Assembly: GCA_964472565.1 (NCBI GenBank)
Contig: CAYYNB010000028.1
Location: 1-45,381 of the forward strand
DNA: 45,381 bases
DNA from: DATAMF01 sp964472565
GTDB lineage: Bacteria; Chloroflexota; Anaerolineae; Aggregatilineales; Aggregatilineaceae
Reading direction: 5' to 3'
Both the position numbers and the translations under genes were made by a program. This document shows, one piece after another, positions 20,024-27,354 of this stretch (position 1 is its first letter; each line of letters opens with the position of its first letter). The notes beneath the pieces are model-generated. The model ran no database searches, was not told the DNA's origin, and saw only the letters and a list, made by a program, of their open reading frames with translations.

Positions 20024-20053
20024 ATCAGCCGCCCTGAAAAATGGGTGGCTGAT
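20024..20053 (-). terminator. Hairpin terminator for the merR gene
   Basis: An 11-bp stem (20024-20034 with 20043-20053, one G-U pair) with an eight-base loop. On the minus strand it is followed by TTTGTTT, so it should end transcription from the merR gene whose stop lies at 20099. On the plus strand it lacks a U-run. Confidence 0.65.
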
Positions 20054-20064
20054 CATATAACCAG

Positions 20065-20100
20065 CATAACGAGCGGCGCACACCGCTCGTTATGATTCTT
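20065..20100 (+). terminator. Hairpin terminator for the giant repeat protein gene
   Basis: A perfect 12-bp stem (20065-20076 with 20083-20094, loop cgcaca) followed by attctt. The stem is strong and the U-run is weak. It lies between the repeat protein stop (20019) and the convergent merR stop (20099), and may also work on the other strand. Confidence 0.6.
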
Positions 20101-20842
20101 AGCCCAAGTTATCACAGTAGACCGTGATCGCCTGACGCATGAATTCGGGCAAATCGGGGTGAACCGCGCCGATGCTCCGGGTAAAGTCGGGGTTCTCGAC
20201 ATAGAGTTGTCCCAAACCGCGCAGGATTTCAACGGTTGGCTCGTAGAAGTAACGAATATGCTGGTGCCAGCGCGCAATCACTTGCTGGACATCATGATCA
20301 GCAGGAGCACGCGCGATGAGATCCGCCAGATCGGTATAGATTGCCAACCCTTCGGCTTTAATCTGATCCTTTTTCGCGGCTGAGTAACTGTTCCAAAGCT
20401 GGTAGGACTCGTTCACAGTTTTCTCGTCGTATAATTGGCGCGCTTCGTCGGCATAACGTTGTTCTTCTTCGGCTGAAAAACCGGCAAATAACTGTTTCTT
20501 GTTCATTTCAACCTCACCTGTCAAATGAAAGATCGTGCTGTCTACGGTTTGGATGAGGGTTCTGAGCCGCTTCATTCGGTCGTGCAAGGCCTGACGATGC
20601 TGATGCAGGGCTGCCAGCAGATCGAATTCGGGCTGCTGCATGATCGTTTTGATTTCAGTCAGGCTGAAATCGAGTTCTCGAAAAAACAGGATTTGCTGGA
20701 GCTTGAGCAGCGCCTCATCGGTATAGTGACGGTAGCCATTAACACTTACCGAGGAGGGCACCAACAAACCAATTTCATCGTAATAATGCAGGGTGCGAAC
20801 CGTCACACCGGCTAACCTGGAAAGCTGCTTGACTGTGTACAT
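20099..20842 (-). CDS. MerR family regulator with TipAS-type effector domain
   Basis: A 247-residue transcription activator. Residues 1-70 are the MerR winged helix (YTVKQLSRLAGVTVRTLHYY, then GYRHYTDEAL); a coiled-coil dimerisation helix runs to about 110 (QHRQALHDRMKRLRTLIQTV). Residues about 120-245 form a TipAS domain, which in TipAL and Mta-type regulators binds drugs or peptides in a deep pocket. The ATG at 20842 has GAGGGAAC just before it. The promoter found upstream has the long 19-base spacer and an internal dyad that MerR proteins untwist, so the gene is probably autoregulated. No transporter gene is next to it; the divergent neighbour is an iron-sulfur protein whose start lies 115 bases away and could be a second target. 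Confidence 0.92.
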   Translation of the reverse strand: MYTVKQLSRLAGVTVRTLHYYDEIGLLVPSSVSVNGYRHYTDEALLKLQQILFFRELDFSLTEIKTIMQQPEFDLLAALHQHRQALHDRMKRLRTLIQTVDSTIFHLTGEVEMNKKQLFAGFSAEEEQRYADEARQLYDEKTVNESYQLWNSYSAAKKDQIKAEGLAIYTDLADLIARAPADHDVQQVIARWHQHIRYFYEPTVEILRGLGQLYVENPDFTRSIGAVHPDLPEFMRQAITVYCDNLG

Positions 20843-20861
20843 GTTCCCTCATCTGGTCCAC

Positions 20862-20892
20862 ATCATAAAGGATGACGTTACGTGAGAGTCAA
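20862..20892 (-). promoter_or_regulatory. MerR-type promoter and operator of the merR gene
   Basis: On the minus strand TTGACT (20892-20887) and TATGAT (20867-20862) are separated by exactly 19 bases, the overlong spacer typical of MerR-activated promoters. Inside it lies an imperfect dyad (TGAC...GTCA with central ACGTAACGT) resembling sites of Mta/TipA-type regulators. The expected transcript start is only about a dozen bases before the start codon at 20842. The hexamers and spacing are read directly; binding by this MerR is inferred. Confidence 0.75.
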
Positions 20893-20956
20893 GAAGAAAT
20901 TTTCATTTTCCCTATTTTGCGTACAATAACACTGAATTTTTTAAGGAGAAAGATGA

Positions 20957-22051
20957 ATGGGCGAGATTTTGATTAATGATGCTTACCGGCGGTTAGCCAT
21001 CCGGCTTGATACGCTGCCTAATGGTTTCCCGCCAACTGATGATGGAATTGAATTAGCGCTGCTGGCGCATCTCTTTACGCCCGAAGAAGCTGACTTGGCT
21101 GCGAAACTCAGTCTCACGGCGCAGACTCCGGCAGAACTCGCTACCGCGCTGGGAGAAGACCCTAAAACGCTGCGGGTGATGCTCAAGAATATGGCAAAAA
21201 AAGGGCTGCTTGAGGTCAAAAAAATCGACACAGGATTAGGTTATGCGCTGATGCCCTTTGTCGTGGGGTTTTATGAAAATCAACGCCCACTTGATGAGAC
21301 TCTCGCGCAATTGGTGGAAGCCTATTTCAAACGCACCTTCATGAAGGTCTTGGAAGTTGAACCGCAGCTTCATCGCGTGATTCCGATTGGAGAAACGATC
21401 CCAGTGGGGATTGAGGTGCAGCCTTTCGAGAGCGCGGCGGCGATTCTCAGCCAGGCAAAGGCATGGGGTGTAATCGATTGTATTTGCCGCCAACAAAAGG
21501 CTTTGATTGGGGAGGCGTGCGGACATCCGATTGAGGTGTGCCTTATTTACAGCAGCATACCCGGCGTGTTTGATCACGCGGATGATGTGCGAGCACTGAC
21601 TTACGAAGAGGCCCTGGCAACACTGCGGATGGCGGCTGATGCCGGACTGGTGCATACGGTAGGCAACCATCAGGCTGAGGAGAACGGGTATATTTGTAAC
21701 TGCTGCACCTGTTCGTGTGGCATTTTGCGCGGTGTGGCCGAACTGGGCATGGCGAATGTGGTCGCGCGAGCCGCATTTGTCAGCCGGATTGACGCTGATC
21801 TGTGTATAAGCTGCGAAAACTGCGCTGACTACTGCCAGTTTGATGCCCTGGCGCTGGACGAGACCGGCATAATGGCGGTGGAACAGCGGCGCTGTGTCGG
21901 CTGTGGGCAATGTGTGCTGCACTGCGAACAGGGCGCAATCGAATTAGTTCGCCGCCCAGAAGATGAGATCAAGCCGGTGCCTGCGACTTTGCGCGAGTGG
22001 CAAATAGAACGCGCCGCTGCACGAGGGCAGAATTTCGCTGATATCCTCTAA
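20957..22051 (+). CDS. Winged-helix / ferredoxin-type 4Fe-4S protein
   Basis: A 364-residue cytoplasmic protein. Residues about 30-95 look like a winged helix (LTAQTPAELATALGEDPKTL, then MLKNMAKKGLLEVKK). A central part contains Cys clusters (DCICRQQ; C and C in EACGHPIEVC; and a dense CNCCTCSCG motif). Residues about 275-330 carry two ferredoxin-type 4Fe-4S motifs (CISCENCADYC and CVGCGQCVLHC). Proteins of this build occur in anaerobes, but their partner is not established. AAGGAG lies eight bases before the ATG at 20957; an ATG four bases earlier is in a different frame and stops at once. It is divergent from merR and convergent with deoC. A redox enzyme or a redox-sensing regulator are both possible. 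Confidence 0.75.
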   Translation: MGEILINDAYRRLAIRLDTLPNGFPPTDDGIELALLAHLFTPEEADLAAKLSLTAQTPAELATALGEDPKTLRVMLKNMAKKGLLEVKKIDTGLGYALMPFVVGFYENQRPLDETLAQLVEAYFKRTFMKVLEVEPQLHRVIPIGETIPVGIEVQPFESAAAILSQAKAWGVIDCICRQQKALIGEACGHPIEVCLIYSSIPGVFDHADDVRALTYEEALATLRMAADAGLVHTVGNHQAEENGYICNCCTCSCGILRGVAELGMANVVARAAFVSRIDADLCISCENCADYCQFDALALDETGIMAVEQRRCVGCGQCVLHCEQGAIELVRRPEDEIKPVPATLREWQIERAAARGQNFADIL

Positions 22052-22071
22052 GCTGTTCCCCGCCGCTCCGA

Positions 22072-22770
22072 CTAATAATTGTCGCCGCTGGCGGGGATAT
22101 TGGCTTGCCCGCGCGCCTCTTCAACAATCTTTACACCCGCGCTGGCACCGATCCGAGTGGCACCCGCCGCCACCATCGCCTGCACATCGGCATAAGTGCG
22201 GATGCCGCCCGAGGCTTTGACACCCATATTCGGCCCAACCACCCGGCGCATCAGGGCAATATCGGCAGCAGTTGCGCCTCCTGAACCGAATCCGGTAGAA
22301 GTTTTGACAAAATCGGCGCCGACCTCTTGAGCGATTTGGCAAGCGTGGACTTTTTCTTCGTCAGTCAGCGAGGCGGTTTCCAGGATAACTTTGCAGAGCG
22401 CGCCATGCTGGTGGGCGATATTGACAACGGCTGCCATGTCGGACTGCACAGCGGCGAGATCACCAGATTTGAGCGCGCCAACATTCTGCACCATATCGAC
22501 TTCGGTTGCCCCGTTTTTGATAGCTTGTTCGGCTTCAAAAGCTTTGACTTCAGGCAGGGTAGCCCCAAGCGGAAAGCCGATAACCGTGCAGACTTTCACA
22601 TCGGGCACATCATGGAGTTGTTCGGCGCAGAGTTTTACGTAGGTAGGATTGACACAGACTGAGGCAAAACGATATTGACGCGCCTCAGCGCAGAGTTTCA
22701 AAATCTGATCACAAGTTGCATCCGGTTTGAGCAGAGTGTGATCGATCAAACGAGCAATTTCAGGTAACAC
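22072..22770 (-). CDS. deoC: Deoxyribose-phosphate aldolase
   Basis: DeoC splits 2-deoxy-D-ribose 5-phosphate into glyceraldehyde 3-phosphate and acetaldehyde, feeding deoxynucleosides into central metabolism. The 232-residue product has the usual length. Visible are IDHTLLKPDAT at the N-terminus, the VCTVIGFPLGA strand, EVDMVQNVGALKSG with the catalytic Asp, the Schiff-base lysine in FVKTSTGFG, and VKASGGIRTYAD with the second catalytic lysine. The frame is open to a GTG at 22800, but the GTG at 22770 has AAAGG eight bases upstream and fits the family start better. No deoA, deoB or deoD is adjacent; the gene lies tail to tail with the ferredoxin-type gene, 20 bases apart. Confidence 0.96.
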   Translation of the reverse strand: MLPEIARLIDHTLLKPDATCDQILKLCAEARQYRFASVCVNPTYVKLCAEQLHDVPDVKVCTVIGFPLGATLPEVKAFEAEQAIKNGATEVDMVQNVGALKSGDLAAVQSDMAAVVNIAHQHGALCKVILETASLTDEEKVHACQIAQEVGADFVKTSTGFGSGGATAADIALMRRVVGPNMGVKASGGIRTYADVQAMVAAGATRIGASAGVKIVEEARGQANIPASGDNY

Positions 22771-22827
22771 GCCAGTAACCTTTCTTATGGTAAAAAGCAC
22801 TGGCGACCATTATAACATGGTGGAAAA

Positions 22828-23196
22828 TTACCAGTTAAACAGGATGGCAAACGAGGGTGCCCAGTTGCTCCACAACGATTCTTTGATCTTCAGCGTGTGG
22901 AGGTGGCGCCGATCTGTATAGAGACGCATCGCCAGGGCAAGTTCGCGCTCATTCAACGTGCCCGGTGGCGACTTGGGCGGATCACGCAGGGGTTCATCCA
23001 GAATCCACATACCATAACTTTTGATGGGCTTCCGATCCGTAATACTCTTGCGCAGGCGATCCCAAGACCCAACAGGAAGCGGCACATGCGCATCCTCACG
23101 CAGCACATCACGGATCAGATCATCCAATTCGGGATCTGGTTCAAATTCACGCTGACGCGTAAACCGCAATGATCTCAAAAACTTAGATATAGCCAT
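22828..23196 (-). CDS. Unknown protein translationally coupled to an ECF sigma factor
   Basis: A 122-residue soluble protein whose ATG overlaps the end of the sigma factor gene by 14 bases, with TGAGG seven bases before it. The N-terminus is basic (FLRSLRFTRQREF); the middle is acidic and charged (DPELDDLIRDVLREDAHVPLP), followed by GSWDRLRKSI; the C-terminus has a helix with ERELALAMRLYTDRR and ends in hydrophobic, Trp-rich residues (LWSNWAPSFAILFNW). No zinc-finger Cys/His motif and no clear membrane helix is present, so it is not a classical anti-sigma factor. The segment PVGSWDRLRKSI resembles the short motif near the start of some anti-sigma factors, so a sigma-modulating role is plausible but unproved. 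No family was recognised. Confidence 0.7.
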   Translation of the reverse strand: MAISKFLRSLRFTRQREFEPDPELDDLIRDVLREDAHVPLPVGSWDRLRKSITDRKPIKSYGMWILDEPLRDPPKSPPGTLNERELALAMRLYTDRRHLHTLKIKESLWSNWAPSFAILFNW

Positions 23197-23776
23197 GAGC
23201 AACCTCAGGAAGCCAATTCAAATTGGGGCCGAGGGCGTTACGCAGATTTTCACGAGCGTAATAAAGCCGGGATTTGACAGTCCCAATCGGCAGGTTGAGA
23301 ATTTCAGCAATATCCTGCAAACTCAGATTATTAAGGTAATAGAGAACCACCACGACACGCTGATCAAGGCTCAATTCACTAATTGCTTTGCGAATATTCT
23401 GGCGTAATTCCGATTGTTCGGTGACTTGATCGGGCGCATGCCGCATAGGGCTGACGAGATGATCGGATACATGATCAATCGGGGTGCGGCGATTTCGCCC
23501 CCGTGACAACCACGTATAACTGAGGTTGACCGTTACACGGTACAGCCAGGGTGCTAAGGGACGCTCAGCATCAATCCGATGCGCATTTGCATAGACTTTC
23601 AAGAAGCAGTCCTGTAGAATATCTTCAGCAACAGCAGGATCGCGCACAATCATCAAAGCGGTTCGATAGACTCGCATTCGATAGCGCTCAAACAGTACCC
23701 CTAAGGCATCAAGGTCGGCGCTTTTTAAACGAGCTATTAACTCGCCATCAGATGGACTAATCTCAGCTTCGGACAT
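23183..23776 (-). CDS. RNA polymerase sigma factor, ECF type (second)
   Basis: A 197-residue sigma factor with region 2 (LFERYRMRVYRTALMIVRD, then AEDILQDCFLKVYANAHRI and APWLYRVTVNLSYTWLSRGR) and region 4 (AISELSLDQRVVVVLYYLNN, then the recognition helix LNLPIGTVKSRLYYARENL). The ATG at 23776 has GGAG eight bases upstream; an upstream TTG is less likely. It resembles the ECF factor at 11034 in build but its sequence is clearly different. The following gene overlaps it by 14 bases and probably modulates it. The 262-base gap upstream holds the divergent start of the FHA gene; no reliable promoter pair could be picked there. Confidence 0.93.
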   Translation of the reverse strand: MSEAEISPSDGELIARLKSADLDALGVLFERYRMRVYRTALMIVRDPAVAEDILQDCFLKVYANAHRIDAERPLAPWLYRVTVNLSYTWLSRGRNRRTPIDHVSDHLVSPMRHAPDQVTEQSELRQNIRKAISELSLDQRVVVVLYYLNNLSLQDIAEILNLPIGTVKSRLYYARENLRNALGPNLNWLPEVAHGYI

Positions 23777-24038
23777 GGAGTTTCTCCGGTGAACGTTCAA
23801 TAAAGAATACTCTTAAGAAAGTTAAATGGTTCAAGCAATATTAAAATTTATTATATCGGAACCCGGACAGATTCCCTATATGCAATCATTCGCAGGAATT
23901 GACGTTTGGCGCTACTATTATTAAACAGAGTTAAACTATGTTGAATTGGCTTTTTTGACGAACTTGGCCTAAGATTTTGGGGACAGTGTAGTGAAAAACT
24001 ATTCTCTCAATTGTGTCCGTTGATGTAGGGGGTGCTGA

Positions 24039-25046
24039 ATGCAACAGTGTCCAAACTGCGGACATCAGAATCGACCTGGTATTGTTTTTTGCGAGAACTG
24101 TGGCGCAAGCTTGATAGGCCGGCTGCCGCTTGATACAAAATCGCTGGATTCTGAGGACGAAAAGGCAAAACTGGGAGTCGATGCGAGCATCCTGACCGAT
24201 GTTAAGGTGCAGGGAATGGCTGCCTTTGATGAGGCGGCGTCTCTCCGGCTCGAAATTGAAGGCAGCCCAGAACCAATCGTATTTAAACCCAAAAACGAAA
24301 CAATTTTTGGCCGGCGTGATCCGGCAACAGGCGCGATGCCTGATGTGGATTTGACGCCGTTTGCGGGCTACCGTATGGGGGTTAGCCGCCGCCATGCTGC
24401 CATCCGGTTTGGGGATGACAGAACGCTTGACCTGTGGGATTTAGGAAGCAGCAACGGCACATTTCTAAATGGACAACGACTGAGCGCACACCGCCCCTAT
24501 CGTTTGCACGACAGCGATGAAATCCGTTTGGGGCAAATGGTTATCCGGGTGTTTTTCCAGATTCCTGAAAAAGTGCCCGCCGCAAAACCCCCTGTTACCG
24601 TTCCGGTTGAACCCACATCGAGTCCAGCAGTCGAGTTACCCCCCACAACAGTACAAGTCTCTGGCAAAGAACCAGAGGCTGCACCGCTCCCGAAGCCGCC
24701 CGGTACTGCTCCGCTTGATACGGACGATGAGAAGCCGAGCAAAGCTGAAGAAGTCCCTGCTGTTCAACCCAATGTTGAAGCGCCAAAACCAGAGGTCGCG
24801 GAGCCTAAAAGCGAGCAGAGCGCTCCGAAAGTGGAGCCGCCGCCTGTGGTTCCGCCCAGTGTGGAAGCTGCAAAACCAGCGGCGGCTGAGCCTAAAAGCG
24901 AGCAGAGCGCTCCGAAAGTAGAGCCGCCGCCTGTGGTTCCGCCCAGCGCGGAAGCCGCAAAACCGGAGGTCGCAGCGCCAAAGAGTGAGCAGAGCGCTCC
25001 GAAAGTGGAGCCGCCGAAGGCGAAAGACGATGAAAAACGCGACTAA
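24039..25046 (+). CDS. Zinc-ribbon and FHA domain protein with Pro/Lys/Glu-rich repeat tail
   Basis: A 335-residue soluble signalling protein. It opens with a zinc ribbon (Cys4-x2-Cys7 and Cys18-x2-Cys21, CPNCGHQN...CENCGASL). An FHA domain lies at about residues 84-175 with the signature GRRDP, SRRHAAI and LGSSNGTFLNGQ; such domains bind phosphothreonine peptides and thus act in Ser/Thr kinase signalling. From about 185 the chain is low complexity and contains 29-residue direct repeats (units with PKSEQSAPKVEPPPVVPPS). No kinase or phosphatase gene is in the window. It ends with a shared bidirectional terminator, opposite a roadblock gene. Confidence 0.9.
   Translation: MQQCPNCGHQNRPGIVFCENCGASLIGRLPLDTKSLDSEDEKAKLGVDASILTDVKVQGMAAFDEAASLRLEIEGSPEPIVFKPKNETIFGRRDPATGAMPDVDLTPFAGYRMGVSRRHAAIRFGDDRTLDLWDLGSSNGTFLNGQRLSAHRPYRLHDSDEIRLGQMVIRVFFQIPEKVPAAKPPVTVPVEPTSSPAVELPPTTVQVSGKEPEAAPLPKPPGTAPLDTDDEKPSKAEEVPAVQPNVEAPKPEVAEPKSEQSAPKVEPPPVVPPSVEAAKPAAAEPKSEQSAPKVEPPPVVPPSAEAAKPEVAAPKSEQSAPKVEPPKAKDDEKRD
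24804..25016 (+). repeat. 87-bp in-frame direct repeats
   Basis: Units start at 24804, 24891 and 24978, each 87 bases (29 codons); the third is partial. The units differ by few bases, so they are recent. They encode a Pro/Lys/Glu-rich flexible tail of the FHA protein, and their number is likely to vary among strains. Confidence 0.9.
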
Positions 25047-25073
25047 TCAGCCGCGTTTGTTCAACTGAATTTT

Positions 25074-25105
25074 AAAAACCAGGAGAACTTCCCCCTGGTT
25101 TTTTT
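25074..25105 (+). terminator. Bidirectional rho-independent terminator
   Basis: AAAAACCAGG (25074-25083) pairs with CCTGGTTTTT (25094-25103) over a ten-base loop, followed by two more T. The A-run on one side and the T-run on the other allow function on both strands, ending the FHA gene (stop 25046) and the convergent roadblock gene (stop 25110). Confidence 0.85.
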
Positions 25106-25109
25106 GTTG

Positions 25110-25511
25110 CTAAGACCCCAAGATTTTCATTACATCATTGCGCGCACGGGATGCGGCATAGAGAACCATGCCCGGCTTCACATCTTTACGAACCAGAACC
25201 GCCAGCGCCGCGCGCCCCGCGGGGTAGACAACCATGACTCCGTCTTCACCCTCGATCAGCAAACGTTCCATGCTGCCCTGAGCCAAGCGGCCTAATGTGC
25301 GCTCGGCCAGTCCGATCAGGGTGGCCGCCATGGCTGCGACCTGCGGACTGCTGGTTGGATTCTCATGGAAATTTTCGTCGTCGCCCGGTGGATACGCTGA
25401 CACAAGTAAACCATCGATATTCACAATGACAGAGGCAATAATGCCGGGAACAGCCGAATGTAAGGTTCGAAGGGTCCGCTCTAAAATTTCACTACGATAC
25501 TCTCTGACCAT
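25110..25511 (-). CDS. Roadblock/LC7 domain protein
   Basis: A 133-residue protein with one roadblock/LC7 (longin-like) domain: PGIIASVIVNIDGLLVSAYP is the characteristic first strand-helix segment, followed by ATLIGLAERTLGRLAQGSME, MERLLIEGEDGVMVVYPAG and LAVLVRKDVKPGMVLYAAS. Bacterial members often act with small Ras-like GTPases (MglB with MglA) in polarity and motility, but no GTPase is seen nearby. The ATG at 25511 has GGGGAG six bases before it and is preferred to one nine codons upstream. hutU lies 51 bases upstream on the same strand, so co-transcription is possible without obvious functional link. Confidence 0.88.
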   Translation of the reverse strand: MVREYRSEILERTLRTLHSAVPGIIASVIVNIDGLLVSAYPPGDDENFHENPTSSPQVAAMAATLIGLAERTLGRLAQGSMERLLIEGEDGVMVVYPAGRAALAVLVRKDVKPGMVLYAASRARNDVMKILGS

Positions 25512-25562
25512 AAAGTTCTCCCCGAGCGCAACAGACATTCCAAGTATAGCGCAGTCCGCATA

Positions 25563-27230
25563 TCAGTCCAAGCGACCTGCCCCATATTTCTGCATTGGTA
25601 TAACAATCCCATGACGCTGAGCCGCTGCAATCGCTTCGGGATACCCGGCGTCCACATGGCGGATAACGCCCATGCCCGGATCGGTGGTGAGCACACGTTC
25701 CAGACGACGCGCCGCTTCAGGCGTGCCATCCGCAACGATGACCTGCCCGGCATGCTGGCTGTAACCAATGCCCACGCCGCCGCCATGATGGAAGCTCACC
25801 CAGGTGGCCCCACCAATTGCATTGATCAAGGCGTTGAGAATGGCCCAGTCGGAGATGGCATCGGAGCCATCACGCATTCCTTCCGTTTCGCGATTGGGGG
25901 AGGCTACTGAACCCGCGTCCAGATGATCGCGCCCGATCACAATCGGGGCGCTGACTTCACCCGACGCAACGAGATCGTTAAAGGCGAGGCCCGCCTGGGC
26001 GCGTTCGCCATAACCTAACCAGCAGATACGAGCGGGCAAGCCCTGGAATTCCACATCACGCTGAGCCAACGTGATCCAGCGCGAAAGATGCTCATCGTCG
26101 GGGAATAGTTCGAGAATCGCTTGATCGGTGCGGTAAATATCTTCAGGATCGCCGGACAGCGCTACCCAACGGAAGGGGCCTTTGCCTTCGCAGAACAGCG
26201 GGCGGATGTAGGCGGGCACAAAACCGGGATAATCAAACGCATTTATCACGCCTTCGTCATAGGCCCGCTGGCGAAGATTGTTGCCATAATCAAACACGAT
26301 TGAGCCACGTTTTTGCAGATCGAGCATGGCCCGACAGTGAACGGCCATTGTCTGAGCGGCACGGCGTTTGTATTCAGATGGATTGTGCTGCTTTAATTCC
26401 AACGCCATCTCGAACGGCATACCCTGGGGCACATAGGAGAGGGGATCGTGGGCTGAGGTTTGATCGGTCACGACATCGGGCAGCACCCCGCGCCGGACAA
26501 TTTCAGGGAAAATATCACCGGCATTGCCGATTAGTCCCACCGACAGCGCCTGCTGCTTATCTTTGGCTTCCAGCACCAAACCCAGCGCTTCGTCCAGATT
26601 ATCCACCACCTTGTTCACATAACGCATGCGCAAACGGCGCTCGGCCATGTGCGGATCGGCTTCGACGATCAGCGCGGCCCCCTCATTCATGGTCACGGCG
26701 AGGGGCTGTGCGCCGCCCATTTCGCCCAACCCAGCGGTGAGAACAAATTTCCCTTTTAAACTATTCCAGCCCTGTTGATGCGCTAATGATCCAAAGGTTT
26801 CGTAAGTACCCTGTAAAATGCCCTGCGTGCCGATGTAAATCCATGAACCTGCCGTCATTTGACCGTACATGATCAAACCCTGGCGCTCTAACTCATCAAA
26901 ATTATCCTGGGTGGCCCAGTAGGGCACGATATTGGAATTAGCGATTAAAACGCGGGGCGCGTCGGTGTGGGTTTTAAAAACGGCGACAGGTTTGCCGGAT
27001 TGAACCAGCAGCGTTTCATCGTTTTCCAGCGCTTGCAGCGCGGCGATTATGGCATCGAACGCTTCCCAACTGCGGGCCGCCTTGCCGCGTCCACCATAAA
27101 CGATCAGATTATCCGGGTCACGGGCAACATTGGGGTCTAAATTATTCATCAGCATGCGCAGGGCCGCTTCCTGAAGCCATCCCTTGCAGCTAAGCTGATT
27201 GCCATGCGGGGCTTTTATAATTGGGGACAT
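25563..27230 (-). CDS. hutU: Urocanate hydratase
   Basis: HutU adds water to urocanate to give imidazolonepropionate, the second step of histidine breakdown; it uses tightly bound NAD+ as an electrophile. The 555-residue product matches the family length. Landmarks: ANSNIVPYWATQDNFDEL, the NAD-binding GLGEMGGAQPLA, LIGNAGDIFPEIVRRGVLPD, VFDYGNNLRQRAYDEGV, and the urocanase signature around LPARICWLGYGERA, IVIGRDHLDAGSVASP and GVGIGYSQHAGQ. The ATG at 27230 has TGGAGAG upstream. Its substrate comes from HutH, not present here, and its product goes to HutI, encoded 15 kb away on the other strand. Confidence 0.97.
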   Translation of the reverse strand: MSPIIKAPHGNQLSCKGWLQEAALRMLMNNLDPNVARDPDNLIVYGGRGKAARSWEAFDAIIAALQALENDETLLVQSGKPVAVFKTHTDAPRVLIANSNIVPYWATQDNFDELERQGLIMYGQMTAGSWIYIGTQGILQGTYETFGSLAHQQGWNSLKGKFVLTAGLGEMGGAQPLAVTMNEGAALIVEADPHMAERRLRMRYVNKVVDNLDEALGLVLEAKDKQQALSVGLIGNAGDIFPEIVRRGVLPDVVTDQTSAHDPLSYVPQGMPFEMALELKQHNPSEYKRRAAQTMAVHCRAMLDLQKRGSIVFDYGNNLRQRAYDEGVINAFDYPGFVPAYIRPLFCEGKGPFRWVALSGDPEDIYRTDQAILELFPDDEHLSRWITLAQRDVEFQGLPARICWLGYGERAQAGLAFNDLVASGEVSAPIVIGRDHLDAGSVASPNRETEGMRDGSDAISDWAILNALINAIGGATWVSFHHGGGVGIGYSQHAGQVIVADGTPEAARRLERVLTTDPGMGVIRHVDAGYPEAIAAAQRHGIVIPMQKYGAGRLD

Positions 27231-27354
27231 TTTTTATACTCTCCAAAAAATAGCAGTTTAATGCTAATTCTAGCACCGTCACTCGAAAAAGACAGGCCAT
27301 GACAAGCCCGAACCTCCGTGTTATCCTGTAGATTGATTAGTAAGGAAAGCAGCA

